The notes below the pieces were generated by a model. The model had not been told where the DNA came from, did not search any database, and worked only from the letters and a program-made list of their open reading frames with translations. A DNA stretch of 64,000 nucleotides. Origin: Methylovorus sp. MM2. Lineage in GTDB: Bacteria > Pseudomonadota > Gammaproteobacteria > Burkholderiales > Methylophilaceae. The stretch spans positions 372,001 through 436,000 of the forward strand of contig NZ_LXUF01000001.1 of the NCBI RefSeq assembly GCF_001648895.1, in the 5' to 3' direction. This document shows, piece by piece, positions 19,575 through 28,315 of the stretch. The position numbers and the translations under genes are program-made. Each line of letters opens with the position of its first letter. Position 1 is the stretch's first letter.

Positions 19575-20183
19575 TTAGTGACAACCCGGTGCATTTTCAA
19601 CCGCCGTGTTGCCCCAAGTGACGGCTTTTTGCAATGCAATCGAACTGGCTTTTGTCAGGGCGGCAACCCCGCCTTTTGCGTCACTGGATGATGCGGTTGC
19701 TGACTCTTCGATCATGGTGCTCGCTAATATCTTGCGGGATTTCTTTTCAATCAATATTGCATTCATCTGCACGATAGCACTACTTTTCGTTGGGCTATCG
19801 AATATATGGTCAAAAGTATCCAACTCTATTTTTAAATTGCAGTTAGGCAATGGGGTCTCGCTCGTTTTAACCACGGACCTTAATTGGAGGCTAAGCAGCT
19901 GTGCTGGTGCTGTGGTCCAGCGGCTTTCCGTGTAAGTAAGTACTTGCGCTGGGTTTTTGTAATTGAGGCGATAGCGTATTCGATTATTGTTTAATGCATC
20001 GACCGCTGTGATCGCATCGATTGCAATTTGGCTGGTCACGGTTTCTTTGGATGCTATAGACGGGACGCCAAAATCATATAAGACGGGGCCACTTTTGGCT
20101 TGCTTATCCACATTGATGCTGAGACATGCTGCTAACAGCGATGTGGTGATAAGTAATATTAAATAGCGCATATAAGCTCTCAT
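19575..20183 (-). CDS. ABC-type transport auxiliary lipoprotein (MCE/Mla operon)
   Basis: A 202-aa lipoprotein with a signal ending in the lipobox LLAAC, and the body typical of the ABC-transport auxiliary component (PqiC-like) family. Seen are the YDFG segment, RIRYRLNYKNP, WTTAPAQLL, a central NCNLKIELDTFDHIF core and SAIVQMNAILIEKKSRKILAS. A start four codons later (MRYL) is also possible. It is the last gene of the minus-strand mlaE-mlaF-mlaD set, 49 bp after mlaD. Such lipoproteins sit on the inner leaflet of the outer membrane and receive lipid from MCE tunnels. Confidence 0.8.
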   Translation of the reverse strand: MRAYMRYLILLITTSLLAACLSINVDKQAKSGPVLYDFGVPSIASKETVTSQIAIDAITAVDALNNNRIRYRLNYKNPAQVLTYTESRWTTAPAQLLSLQLRSVVKTSETPLPNCNLKIELDTFDHIFDSPTKSSAIVQMNAILIEKKSRKILASTMIEESATASSSDAKGGVAALTKASSIALQKAVTWGNTAVENAPGCH

Positions 20184-20232
20184 GATTTAGATTTTACTAT
20201 CGAATGGATAACTGGCGATCGATCACTGGTAA

Positions 20233-21183
20233 TTAAGGCGCTGCTTTGAAACCTTGTTCCCCCGGGCCGGGAGCCGCTTGCGGTTTGCCGACTAATAAAC
20301 TTTGCGGGTTATCTTCTATGGTATAGATCAACTGGTTGAGATTCTGCACATCCTGATTCAGGCTATCGGTCAGCCGATTGATGCGCGGGAGCGTCTCATT
20401 ATTTAAAGTAATACTCAGATCGCTAGTGCTTTGTTCTACCGTTTTCGCTAAGCCTTTGACTTCTTTTGCAGTCTCGCCAAGCTCACCAAGCACAGGCTGG
20501 GCGGCATCGGCGGTCTGTTGCAAACTCTTCAATGTGTTGGCGAATTGCGTCTGATTCTTTTCGGACATCATGCCGCTGACACTATTGCCAGCCTTGGTGA
20601 GCGAACTGAGCATCGGAGTTATTTTGGTAGAGGCTTGCTCAAGATTAGATACGGTTTTATTCAGCTTCTCGGCATCCAGCTTCTTCATGATTTCGTTGGC
20701 ACTAGCCGTCATCTCACTACTGCTTTTTAACAGCGTTTGAAATTGCGCGACAAGTTCAGGGCCTTTATCTGAAAGGCTGTCGAGGAAAGAGGGGCGAAGT
20801 GGAATCGTGGCACCATCTGCCAAAACAGGGGCTGTCGTGCTGCTATCATCGAGGTTAATAAAGGCTAACCCTGTCACGCCTTGTGTGCGAATCTGGGCAT
20901 AGGCATCTGTACTAAGTTGCAGACTATCGTCGATCTCGATATGGATGAGGATATTGGTCTTCACTTTGGGGTCGAGGTATAGATCGGTGACTTTGCCGAC
21001 TTCTACGCCGCGGAATTTTACGGATGCCTCTGTGCTGAGCCCTGTGACTGGCGTGGTGGAGACGATGACATAATCGCGCATCGATTCGCGTGAGCCGCTT
21101 AACCACCAGAACGCCATGAACAATGCGAAGCCCAGTATCAGCGTAAATAAGCCGACAGCAATGGCGTGAGAGCGGTTTTCCAT
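20233..21183 (-). CDS. mlaD: MlaD-family (MCE domain) protein
   Basis: A 316-aa periplasmic MCE protein anchored by one N-terminal transmembrane helix (AIAVGLFTLILGFALFMAFW). The MCE domain follows at about residues 38-120, with the family signature VSTTPVTGLSTEASVKFRGVEVGKVTDL and GVTGLAFINLD. A long helical, Ser/Thr/Leu-rich tail (about 130-300) is consistent with the tunnel-forming helices of MCE rings. It is longer than E. coli MlaD (183 aa) and resembles stand-alone MCE proteins of betaproteobacteria. It lies 3 bp after mlaF in the same operon. Role: retrograde phospholipid or hydrophobic-compound transport. Confidence 0.86.
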   Translation of the reverse strand: MENRSHAIAVGLFTLILGFALFMAFWWLSGSRESMRDYVIVSTTPVTGLSTEASVKFRGVEVGKVTDLYLDPKVKTNILIHIEIDDSLQLSTDAYAQIRTQGVTGLAFINLDDSSTTAPVLADGATIPLRPSFLDSLSDKGPELVAQFQTLLKSSSEMTASANEIMKKLDAEKLNKTVSNLEQASTKITPMLSSLTKAGNSVSGMMSEKNQTQFANTLKSLQQTADAAQPVLGELGETAKEVKGLAKTVEQSTSDLSITLNNETLPRINRLTDSLNQDVQNLNQLIYTIEDNPQSLLVGKPQAAPGPGEQGFKAAP

Positions 21184-21186
21184 AAG

Positions 21187-21978
21187 TTATTTAGACCTTT
21201 CCAGTCGAATACTTACACCTTCAAAAAAGTTTTTAACAAACGGGTGTTCTACTTTGCCTAGTTCCAATAACGGACACGCCGCCACGATCTTTTTATCTGC
21301 CAATACGGCAACACGGTCTGCGAGCATGACCAAAGTATCTAGATCATGCGTGACAAAAAGCACGGTCAAGCCTAATGCATGTTTAAGCTGCTTGATGAGC
21401 GATACGAATTTCTCGCTACGGTCAGGATCCAGTCCCGCAGTGGGTTCATCAAGCACTAAGAGTTCTGGTTCCAGCGCCAATGCACGCGCTAAACCAACGC
21501 GTTTTATCATGCCGCCAGAGAGTTGTGCTGGTAGAAGCTCGCCATGTTTGGGTTCTAACTCTACTAACGCTAACTTATGCATCACCAATTGGTAGATCGT
21601 ATCCTCATCGAACTGCTTGAGTTCTCGCAACGGAAAAGCGATGTTGTCGAATACGGATAATGCCGAAAACAGCGCCCCTTGCTGGAACAACATGCCGAAC
21701 CTATTCATCAACCGTTGCTGCGCTACCCGCTCCATCGTGAGTAGATTTTGGCCGAATAACAATATCTCGCCACTGCTAGGTGACGTGAGTCCGACGATAT
21801 GGCGTAATAACGTCGTTTTGCCGCTACCCGAACCACCGACCAAGGCAATGATCTCACCGCTATTGATCTTGAGGTTAAGGCCTTTGTGGATAACGGTCGT
21901 GCCGAATTCGGTGCTGACGTTGCGAATCTCGCAGATCGTCTTATCTTCAGTGACTACTGGTGTCTGTATTTCGTTCAT
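21187..21978 (-). CDS. mlaF: MlaF-family ABC transporter ATP-binding protein
   Basis: A 263-aa ATPase with Walker A GGSGSGKTT, ABC signature LSGGMIKRVGLARAL, Walker B LLVLDEPTAGLDPD and the H-loop VTHD. The LSGGM-K-R signature variant is typical of MlaF. The ATG at 21978 overlaps the mlaE stop as ATGA; an upstream in-frame start at 22011 would lie inside mlaE and is rejected. It powers the MlaE permease to move lipids between the inner membrane and the MCE protein. Confidence 0.9.
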   Translation of the reverse strand: MNEIQTPVVTEDKTICEIRNVSTEFGTTVIHKGLNLKINSGEIIALVGGSGSGKTTLLRHIVGLTSPSSGEILLFGQNLLTMERVAQQRLMNRFGMLFQQGALFSALSVFDNIAFPLRELKQFDEDTIYQLVMHKLALVELEPKHGELLPAQLSGGMIKRVGLARALALEPELLVLDEPTAGLDPDRSEKFVSLIKQLKHALGLTVLFVTHDLDTLVMLADRVAVLADKKIVAACPLLELGKVEHPFVKNFFEGVSIRLERSK

Positions 21979-23090
21979 ACGCCTATGCTTCTCGTAACGA
22001 TAGCGAACCACGCATCGAGCAATATTACCGCGGTGATCGCCGTGACGACCGAGCTGGTTGTGCTGCGGCTCAAGCTCTCGGTATTCGGCATGATGCGCAA
22101 ACCAAAATGACAGGCCACCAGTGTGACGACAAAGCCGAACATCAATCCTTTAATCAGGCTTAGCGTTAAATTCACTGGCTGTACGACCACCGGCAGGTAA
22201 TCAAAGAAGAAATGGAAACTTAGGCCCAGCTGTATTTTTGCTGAGAGGGCTCCCCCAGCTAGTGCCCAGCCGGATGTCCACATGACGAGGAATGGCGCAA
22301 CGAAAGTGAGCCCTAACACTTTTGGCAAGATGATGCGCAATATCCGGGAGATACCCATGGTCGTTAGTGCATCGATCTCTTCTGTGACGCGCATAACGCC
22401 AATTTGTGCCGTCATTGCAGAACCGGAGCGCCCGGCGATGAGAATAGCCATTAAGATAGGCCCCAATTCACGGATGATGCTAAGCCCAAGAATATTGACG
22501 ATGAAGATGTCAGCACCGAACATACGCAGTTGCATGGCCATCAAATAGCTCATGGCGACACCGATCATCAGCCCAAGAATCGCAGTGACAGGCAGTGCCG
22601 TCACACCGCTCTTGTAGATGTTTGCGCAAAACTCACGCCAGGGAAAATCGTTTGGTCGCCTGATCAGATAGCCGATCTCAAACAACAGCAAACCTACAAG
22701 TTGCACAAAGTCGCGCAGGTGGCCGAGAAATATCAGGATGAGATTGCCCCAGTCTTCTATCGGGGTGAGCCAATCGAATTTCTTTTTGGCGTCTTTAAGC
22801 GTAGGCAAGCTGCTTAACATCTTGAACAACGAAGTCTGCTCTTCAGTGAGCGAGATGCGGTTATCGAGCTTGCCACCCCAACCCAGAAGTAAAACCGAGG
22901 CGCCGGCTGAATCAAGTTGTTCGACGGATTTGAGATCCCAATGCGCAAAAGGATCGACAAAAAATGGGTGCAGCGAATCCTTTAATTCGGAAAAATCATT
23001 TTCCAGCGCTCTGAGCGACCATTGCCCCAGCAAACGCACATGGCGTCGTCCTTGGCTATCTTCGTCAATCTGGAAACTTGCTGCCGTCAT
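21975..23090 (-). CDS. mlaE: MlaE-family permease with N-terminal STAS-like domain
   Basis: A 371-aa inner-membrane permease. Residues 1-100 form a STAS-like soluble domain (WDLKSVEQLDSAGASVLLLGW), equivalent to a fused MlaB. After about residue 130 come the MlaE membrane segments, including FGADIFIVNILGLSIIRELG, the ILIAGRSGSAMTAQIG motif and MRVTEEIDAL, all classic MlaE signatures. In E. coli MlaB is a separate small protein; here it is fused to the permease. No mlaC is seen in the operon. It is the first gene of the mlaE-mlaF-mlaD-lipoprotein operon. Confidence 0.9.
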   Translation of the reverse strand: MTAASFQIDEDSQGRRHVRLLGQWSLRALENDFSELKDSLHPFFVDPFAHWDLKSVEQLDSAGASVLLLGWGGKLDNRISLTEEQTSLFKMLSSLPTLKDAKKKFDWLTPIEDWGNLILIFLGHLRDFVQLVGLLLFEIGYLIRRPNDFPWREFCANIYKSGVTALPVTAILGLMIGVAMSYLMAMQLRMFGADIFIVNILGLSIIRELGPILMAILIAGRSGSAMTAQIGVMRVTEEIDALTTMGISRILRIILPKVLGLTFVAPFLVMWTSGWALAGGALSAKIQLGLSFHFFFDYLPVVVQPVNLTLSLIKGLMFGFVVTLVACHFGLRIMPNTESLSRSTTSSVVTAITAVILLDAWFAIVTRSIGV

Positions 23091-23254
23091 CCGTCACCTT
23101 TGTGATGTTACTCGAGCACTTGTACTTTAACTTTGTTGTACTTTAAATTTTGTTTTTTCGGCAAGATTTTGTTTGTACAAGATACTGATTCTTTTACAAA
23201 CCTGCACTCCAAATACTGCAATGATTTTGCAGGGATGGCTATTTATATCAGCAG

Positions 23255-23803
23255 CTAAATCTTACCGTCTAGCCCCATCTGGAAGTATTTATGCACGATC
23301 TTCTCTTGATTTTCGAGTAGCCAATCGATGCTTGGTTCATTACTCATGGCTTTATGTATCGCTTTTGCGGTTGCTTCACGGTGAATATCGAACAGGATGC
23401 GGTGATCCAAATCATCCTGCTCGATCACTACAGGGTTCAGCCATACAGAAACAATGATGCCCAAGTCATTCGCTTTTTCTTTAGGGATATCGCCATTACG
23501 AACGGCATCTAACACACCGTTGGCAATTGCAGCTTGTACGGTGCCCATGAGGATATTGGTATAGCGGGTGTCTTTGACCGTGACCTTGCTCACCATCAAT
23601 GTAGCAGGGCGCACCATGATGTCTGTATTCAATAATGCAAGAACGCGGGAGTGTCCTTTTACCTGATCGCCCAACAGTGTGCCGAAAGCGGTGCCCATCG
23701 GGCCATCCATCTCGCCAATGACGACCTCAGGTTCTGCTGCTGTGCCCACAGGGCCGCCTGCAACAAGGGCTTCACCGGTACGCATATAAATCTTTTCGCT
23801 CAT
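23255..23803 (-). CDS. Formaldehyde-activating enzyme (Fae) family homologue
   Basis: A 182-aa protein clearly of the Fae family, which condenses formaldehyde with tetrahydromethanopterin. It shares GEALV, the IGEMDGPMGTAF stretch, RPATLMVSKVTV, MGTVQAAIANGVLDAV and the ANDLGIIV block. Aligned by eye with canonical Fae (GEALV...HIDLIIG), the catalytic His is replaced by Glu (EPEVVIG), and the loop after GEALV is 2 residues longer. The C-terminal tail (about 40 aa) also differs. It is therefore likely a divergent Fae paralogue of unknown activity rather than the main enzyme. A TTAGGAAATG ribosome site precedes the ATG. Single gene, divergent from yjbQ. Confidence 0.82.
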   Translation of the reverse strand: MSEKIYMRTGEALVAGGPVGTAAEPEVVIGEMDGPMGTAFGTLLGDQVKGHSRVLALLNTDIMVRPATLMVSKVTVKDTRYTNILMGTVQAAIANGVLDAVRNGDIPKEKANDLGIIVSVWLNPVVIEQDDLDHRILFDIHREATAKAIHKAMSNEPSIDWLLENQEKIVHKYFQMGLDGKI

Positions 23804-23861
23804 TTTTCATTTCCTAACAGATTAATAATATTGTTTTAACGTAAATCGCGCTTAATTGCAA

Positions 23862-23885
23862 AGCGCCATGATGAGGTTTGGCGCT
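23862..23885. promoter_or_regulatory. Inverted repeat in fae-like/yjbQ divergent intergenic region
   Basis: The arms AGCGCCA (23862-23868) and TGGCGCT (23879-23885) are perfect 7-bp inverted repeats with a 10-bp spacer. They lie in the 130-bp gap between two divergent genes and abut a TATAAT-like box (23887-23892) that reads toward yjbQ. This is a candidate operator; no regulator is identified. Confidence 0.4.
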
Positions 23886-23933
23886 ATATAATTTGGTTTC
23901 ATCTTTCGTTTCATCCTAGGAGTATCGTTTGAT

Positions 23934-24353
23934 ATGAAAAGTTATCGCAAAGAACTATGGTTTAATCCGCCCACCCGTGTGGCCTTTATCAACATCACAC
24001 CACAAGTGCGTGAGTGTTTGCGCGAGAGTGGTGTGCAGGAAGGTTTTGCCTTGGTGAATGCCATGCATATCACCGCCAGCGTCTTCATTAATGACGACGA
24101 ATCAGGCCTGCATCATGATTATAAAGAATGGCTTGAACGGTTGGCGCCGCATGAGCCTATCCGTAACTATCGTCATAACGACACTGGTGAGGATAATGCA
24201 GATGCCCACATGAAGCGGCAGGTGATGGGACGAGAAGTGGTCGTGGCCATTACTGAAGGCAAGCTGGATTTTGGCCCTTGGGAACAGATTTTCTACGGTG
24301 AATTCGACGGGCGTCGTAATAAGCGTGTGCTTGTCAAAATCATCGGCGAGTAA
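23934..24353 (+). CDS. YjbQ family protein (secondary thiamine-phosphate synthase enzyme family)
   Basis: A 139-aa protein of the UPF0047/YjbQ family. Typical pieces are [42 protein letters not shown], then [24 protein letters not shown], and the final [24 protein letters not shown]. The conserved His/Asn/Asp residues ([12 protein letters not shown]) fit the metal- or substrate-binding site of the family. Members show weak thiamine-phosphate synthase activity in E. coli complementation; the true role is unclear. Length is full. It is divergent from the fae-like gene and is followed by a hairpin terminator. Confidence 0.9.
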   Translation: MKSYRKELWFNPPTRVAFINITPQVRECLRESGVQEGFALVNAMHITASVFINDDESGLHHDYKEWLERLAPHEPIRNYRHNDTGEDNADAHMKRQVMGREVVVAITEGKLDFGPWEQIFYGEFDGRRNKRVLVKIIGE

Positions 24354-24384
24354 CATTCTTTTTGCAGGCATCAGGCAAACTATC

Positions 24385-24420
24385 GCGTGGGATGCCTGTC
24401 TAGCATCCACGCTTGATTTT
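24385..24420 (+). terminator. Probable rho-independent terminator after yjbQ
   Basis: The stem GCGTGGGATGC / GCATCCACGC has one bulged base and a 7-nt loop, and is followed by TTGATTTTT. It lies 32 bp past the yjbQ stop and before the Bcr/CflA gene. Confidence 0.55.
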
Positions 24421-24483
24421 TAGCGTACCCAAGCGCAGGTTTTTTCTTCGTGCGCGTAAATTCTGAAGCAAGAAAGTGTTTTA

Positions 24484-25725
24484 ATGACATCAGATTCAAA
24501 TAGAGCCAGCCACGTCTTCCCCGGTTGGGTCGTTCTGCTCGGTGTGCTCACTGCTACCGGCCCTTTAGCGATTGATATGTATTTGCCAAGTTTTACGGCG
24601 ATAGCGACCGGGTTGAATGTGTCGAGTAATTCAGTCGCTTTGACGCTGGTCACATTCTTTATCGGCTTGGCTTTCGGGCAGCTGGTTTATGGACCTGTCA
24701 GTGACCGTTTTGGCCGCAAGCCGCCGCTTTATTTCGGCATGTTCTTATATGTCATCGGTTCCATCGGCTGTTATATGTCGGATAGCGTCCTAGCGTTAAC
24801 TATCTGGCGCTTGGTCGAGGCCTTCGGTGCTTGTGCTGGTATGGTGATCCCGCGGGCGATCGTGCGTGATAGGGCGGCACCTAAGGATGCAGCGCGTATA
24901 TTTTCTATGTTAATGCTGGTCATGGGCTTGGCCCCGATTCTTGCCCCTTTGCTAGGTGGCTGGATACTTGGTCTCTTTGGATGGCGGGCTATCTTCTTGG
25001 TATTGACGATTATCGGCTCCTTATGTTTTCTGATGATCTATCTGCGTCTTGATGAAAGTCACGATACGACCCATGAACCGCCTTTGCAGATAAAAGTCGT
25101 GGCATCTAATTACTACCGATTATTCGCCAGCCGTTCTTTTGTCGGTTATACCTTATCTGGTGGTTTGGCTATCGCGGGTATGTTCGCCTATGTGGCTGGT
25201 TCACCTTTTATCATTACTGCTTTATATGAGATTCCGCCGCAGCATTTCGGCTTGGTGTTCGGTCTCAATGCCATTGGCCTGATCGGTGCCAGCCAGTTGA
25301 ATGCTTACCAGCTAAAAAGAAATGTGCCTACGCGTTTGTTACGTAATGCATTACGTGTGACAGCCTCTGCTGGTGGTGGGATGCTCTTATTGGAACTAGT
25401 ATTCAGGCATCAGGGGCTTGTGCCCTTCCCTTTGATACTGATTGCACTGTTTTTATATGTTGCCAGTATCGGTTATGTCAGCCCTAATTCCAGTGCGTCT
25501 GCCTTAGCCACGCATGGCCAACAGGCAGGTACTGCTTCTGCCCTGATGGGTGCATTGCAGTTCGGCTTAGGAACAGTCGCTGGTGTTGCTATCGGCATAT
25601 GGCATGATGGCAGTGCACTACCGCTTTCAGCGGTGATGGCTATTTGCGGGATAGGTGCCTGGGCCGTGCATTATTTTCTGGTGTTGCGACCTGTAAAATC
25701 TAGCCTAGCGGACGAGTCTATTTGA
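24484..25725 (+). CDS. Bcr/CflA family multidrug efflux MFS transporter
   Basis: A 413-aa major-facilitator protein with 12 predicted helices. Recognisable are the family N-terminus (LTATGPLAIDMYLPSFTAIA), the MFS motif A loop GPVSDRFGRKPPLYFG, and the GACAGMVIPRAIVRDRA helix that is diagnostic of the Bcr/CflA drug:H+ antiporter group. The substrate could be a drug or a metabolite. It appears to be a single gene, following a terminator and preceding a kefF-like gene by 110 bp. The ribosome site is weak. Confidence 0.9.
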   Translation: MTSDSNRASHVFPGWVVLLGVLTATGPLAIDMYLPSFTAIATGLNVSSNSVALTLVTFFIGLAFGQLVYGPVSDRFGRKPPLYFGMFLYVIGSIGCYMSDSVLALTIWRLVEAFGACAGMVIPRAIVRDRAAPKDAARIFSMLMLVMGLAPILAPLLGGWILGLFGWRAIFLVLTIIGSLCFLMIYLRLDESHDTTHEPPLQIKVVASNYYRLFASRSFVGYTLSGGLAIAGMFAYVAGSPFIITALYEIPPQHFGLVFGLNAIGLIGASQLNAYQLKRNVPTRLLRNALRVTASAGGGMLLLELVFRHQGLVPFPLILIALFLYVASIGYVSPNSSASALATHGQQAGTASALMGALQFGLGTVAGVAIGIWHDGSALPLSAVMAICGIGAWAVHYFLVLRPVKSSLADESI

Positions 25726-25835
25726 TTTAAAAGACTGTTTGAGCCAGAAGCCGGTCATTGCAGTAAAATAAACTCAATATTCTTAAATCTCTGGTTTTGC
25801 CGGATGATATTCGCAGTCCATTCAGGAAATCATAA

Positions 25836-26441
25836 ATGAGCAACAAGATACTCATCATATTTGCCCACCCTAATTACGAATCATCTCGTATCAATAAGGC
25901 CTTGATGGTGGCTGCACAACACAATGCAGATGTGACATTCCATGATTTGTATGAGCATTATCCCGAGCAGATGATCGATGTGTCGGTCGAGCAGGCACTT
26001 ATGGAGGCGCACGATATCGTCGTGCTTCAGCATCCACTCTATTGGTATTCATGTCCTGCGTTGATGAAAAGCTGGATAGATGCTGTGCTGACCTATGGTT
26101 GGGCCCATGGGGAAGGTGGCGCGGCGTTGAAGGGAAAATCTTGGGTACATGCCATCTCTAGCGGTGGTGCAGCGGCGGTATACCAGCGTATGGCCTATAA
26201 CCAATTCTCTATTGCTGAATTATTACGCCCATTTGAGCAGACCGCTACCTTGTGCGGCATGGATTATCTACAACCATTTTTGACGCAGGATGTTAACCAA
26301 GTGACGGATGCTGATCTGCAAATGCGGGCAAATCAATATGCAGCTTGGCTACAAGACCTTGTCGATGGAAATCTGCCGCCTGCCGTGCGAACAGCACATA
26401 GCGAGCAAATTGATTTCCTAGCAAATAATCTTGCTATTTAA
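25836..26441 (+). CDS. kefF: NAD(P)H oxidoreductase, KefF-like flavodoxin-fold protein
   Basis: A 201-aa flavodoxin-like quinone reductase. Evidence: the N-terminal ILIIFAHPNYESSRINKAL phosphate-binding segment, IVVLQHPLYWYSCPALMKSWID, the VLTYGWAHGEGGAALKGK loop and AISSGGAAAVY. These match the KefF/NQO2 group. It is followed 35 bp later by a KefC-type antiporter on the same strand. In E. coli KefF is the cytoplasmic activator of KefC, so this pairing supports the name. Role: a FMN protein that gates glutathione-regulated potassium efflux during electrophile stress. Confidence 0.86.
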   Translation: MSNKILIIFAHPNYESSRINKALMVAAQHNADVTFHDLYEHYPEQMIDVSVEQALMEAHDIVVLQHPLYWYSCPALMKSWIDAVLTYGWAHGEGGAALKGKSWVHAISSGGAAAVYQRMAYNQFSIAELLRPFEQTATLCGMDYLQPFLTQDVNQVTDADLQMRANQYAAWLQDLVDGNLPPAVRTAHSEQIDFLANNLAI

Positions 26442-26476
26442 CCCCTAATATTATTTAAGAAAAAGAACTGTTATCT

Positions 26477-28315
26477 ATGGCTGCTGCCCACCATATCCCT
26501 GACTTATTGCTACAAAGCGCGATCTATCTCGGCGTCGCGGTGATGGCAGTACCCATCTCCAAGCGTATCGGCTTGGGGTCTGTGCTTGGCTATTTGCTTG
26601 CCGGTATTTTGATCGGCCCATGGGGGCTTGGCTTGATCGACCAGTCCGAGACGGTGTTGCATTTCGCTGAATTCGGCGTGGTGATGATGTTGTTTCTGAT
26701 CGGGCTTGAGTTAGAGCTCGAAAAACTGCTGGAGCTGCGCATTCCGGTATTTGGCATGGGCGGCCTGCAAGTCATATTGACGGCAGTTGCAGTCTTTGCG
26801 CTAGGACTCGCTTTTAAACTGGATTGGCGTTTATCCTTAGTCGTGGGGATGGGCGTCGCCATGTCTTCAACGGCCATCGCCATGCAGACCTTGTCTGAGC
26901 AGGGCGTACTTCAACACCCCGCTGGCAGGTCTGCGTTCTCGGTGCTGTTATTTCAAGATCTGGCTGTTATTCCCATCATGGTGTTGTTGTTGATATTAGC
27001 GCCCGGCACTGGTACTGGTGAAGGTTTGCATATCGATATATTAGCGATTGTGAAAGCCGTTGGTTTGGTCGTCCTCTTGATACTTGGGGGTAATTATCTT
27101 TTGCGCCCGGTATTGCGATACATCGCCAATACCGGACTGCGGGAGATATTTATCGCCTTTGCCTTATTTCTGATCATTGGTGTCTCCATCCTCATGACCT
27201 TGGTCGGCTTATCGATGGCGCTTGGGGCATTCATTGCAGGTCTCTTGCTGGCAGATTCTGAGTATAGGCAAGAGTTAGAGCTGGATATCGAACCATTTAA
27301 AGGCTTGCTGCTAGGGTTGTTCTTTATTGCCGTGGGGATGTCGGTGAACCTAGAGCTGATATTACAAAAGCCCTTATTCGTGCTAGGGCTGGGTGTAGGT
27401 TTTGTTTTGTTAAAAACCGGCCTATTGTTCTCGCTTGCTAAGATATTCCGCCAAAGAACAGCAGATGCTTTGCTTTTTTCGCTAACGCTATCGCAGGTGG
27501 GAGAGTTCGCCTTTGTGATATTCAACTCAGCTGCTGACAACAATATCTTCACCACAGAAACGGCCAGCCTGCTCAACTCTGTCGTGGCTATCTCCATGTT
27601 GACGACACCTTTATTGATGCTCGGCTATAACGCTTTTAATAGCCGCCGCATGAATCGCAAAGATGAGCGCCATGATGAGTTTGAGGTGCAGCGCCCCGTC
27701 ATCATTGCGGGCTTTGGCCGTTTCGGTCAGGTCATTACCCGCTTGCTAAACGGCATCGGTATGCCGCCCACGGTGATTGAGCTCGACCCTAACCAGATAG
27801 AGCTGGTGCGTAATTTCGGTTTTAAAGCCTATTACGGCGACATCACCCGCCCTGACGTATTGCAAGCCGCAGGTATCGAGAATGCACGGCTATTTGTTTT
27901 GGCGATTGATAATCCTGAAGATGCATTGGCGACTGCCCGCTATGTGCAAAAGCATTACCCGCATGTGAAGATACTGGCACGGGCGCGTAACCGTACGTTT
28001 GCCGCTGACTATGTCGGCATGGATATCGAATGCGTACGCGAGACCTTCCTTTCGTCCCTGCATCTAGGCGAAAAGATATTGCGCGAGTTGGGCTACTCAG
28101 CGTTTCAGGCCTATCGAACCACTTGGCGCTTTCGACAACATGACGAGAACATGATGCGCGAGACCCACGCCATGATGGGGGATATGCAGCAACTGGTGAC
28201 GCATAGTCACCGCTCCCGCGAAACGCTGGCCAATATTTTAGCGAAAGAGCTTGGTACGGAATCCCAGCCGGGTGATCTCAGCACCGGCTGGGATAAAAAG
28301 TTCGATCAGGATTGA
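26477..28315 (+). CDS. kefC: Glutathione-regulated K+/H+ antiporter (KefB/KefC family)
   Basis: A 612-aa CPA2 antiporter. Residues 1-390 form the membrane domain (GLGSVLGYLLAGILIGPWGLGLI, FLIGLELEL, FQDLAVIP, and the LTLSQVGEFAFVIF helix). After residue 400 comes a RCK/TrkA-N domain with the Rossmann motif GFGRFGQVI, VIELDPNQIELV and YYGDITRPDVLQAAGI. The C-terminal tail is variable. It lies in tandem with kefF. It exports K+ in exchange for H+ on electrophile stress, restrained by glutathione. Its last 10 bp overlap the convergent CBS-domain gene. Confidence 0.9.
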   Translation: MAAAHHIPDLLLQSAIYLGVAVMAVPISKRIGLGSVLGYLLAGILIGPWGLGLIDQSETVLHFAEFGVVMMLFLIGLELELEKLLELRIPVFGMGGLQVILTAVAVFALGLAFKLDWRLSLVVGMGVAMSSTAIAMQTLSEQGVLQHPAGRSAFSVLLFQDLAVIPIMVLLLILAPGTGTGEGLHIDILAIVKAVGLVVLLILGGNYLLRPVLRYIANTGLREIFIAFALFLIIGVSILMTLVGLSMALGAFIAGLLLADSEYRQELELDIEPFKGLLLGLFFIAVGMSVNLELILQKPLFVLGLGVGFVLLKTGLLFSLAKIFRQRTADALLFSLTLSQVGEFAFVIFNSAADNNIFTTETASLLNSVVAISMLTTPLLMLGYNAFNSRRMNRKDERHDEFEVQRPVIIAGFGRFGQVITRLLNGIGMPPTVIELDPNQIELVRNFGFKAYYGDITRPDVLQAAGIENARLFVLAIDNPEDALATARYVQKHYPHVKILARARNRTFAADYVGMDIECVRETFLSSLHLGEKILRELGYSAFQAYRTTWRFRQHDENMMRETHAMMGDMQQLVTHSHRSRETLANILAKELGTESQPGDLSTGWDKKFDQD

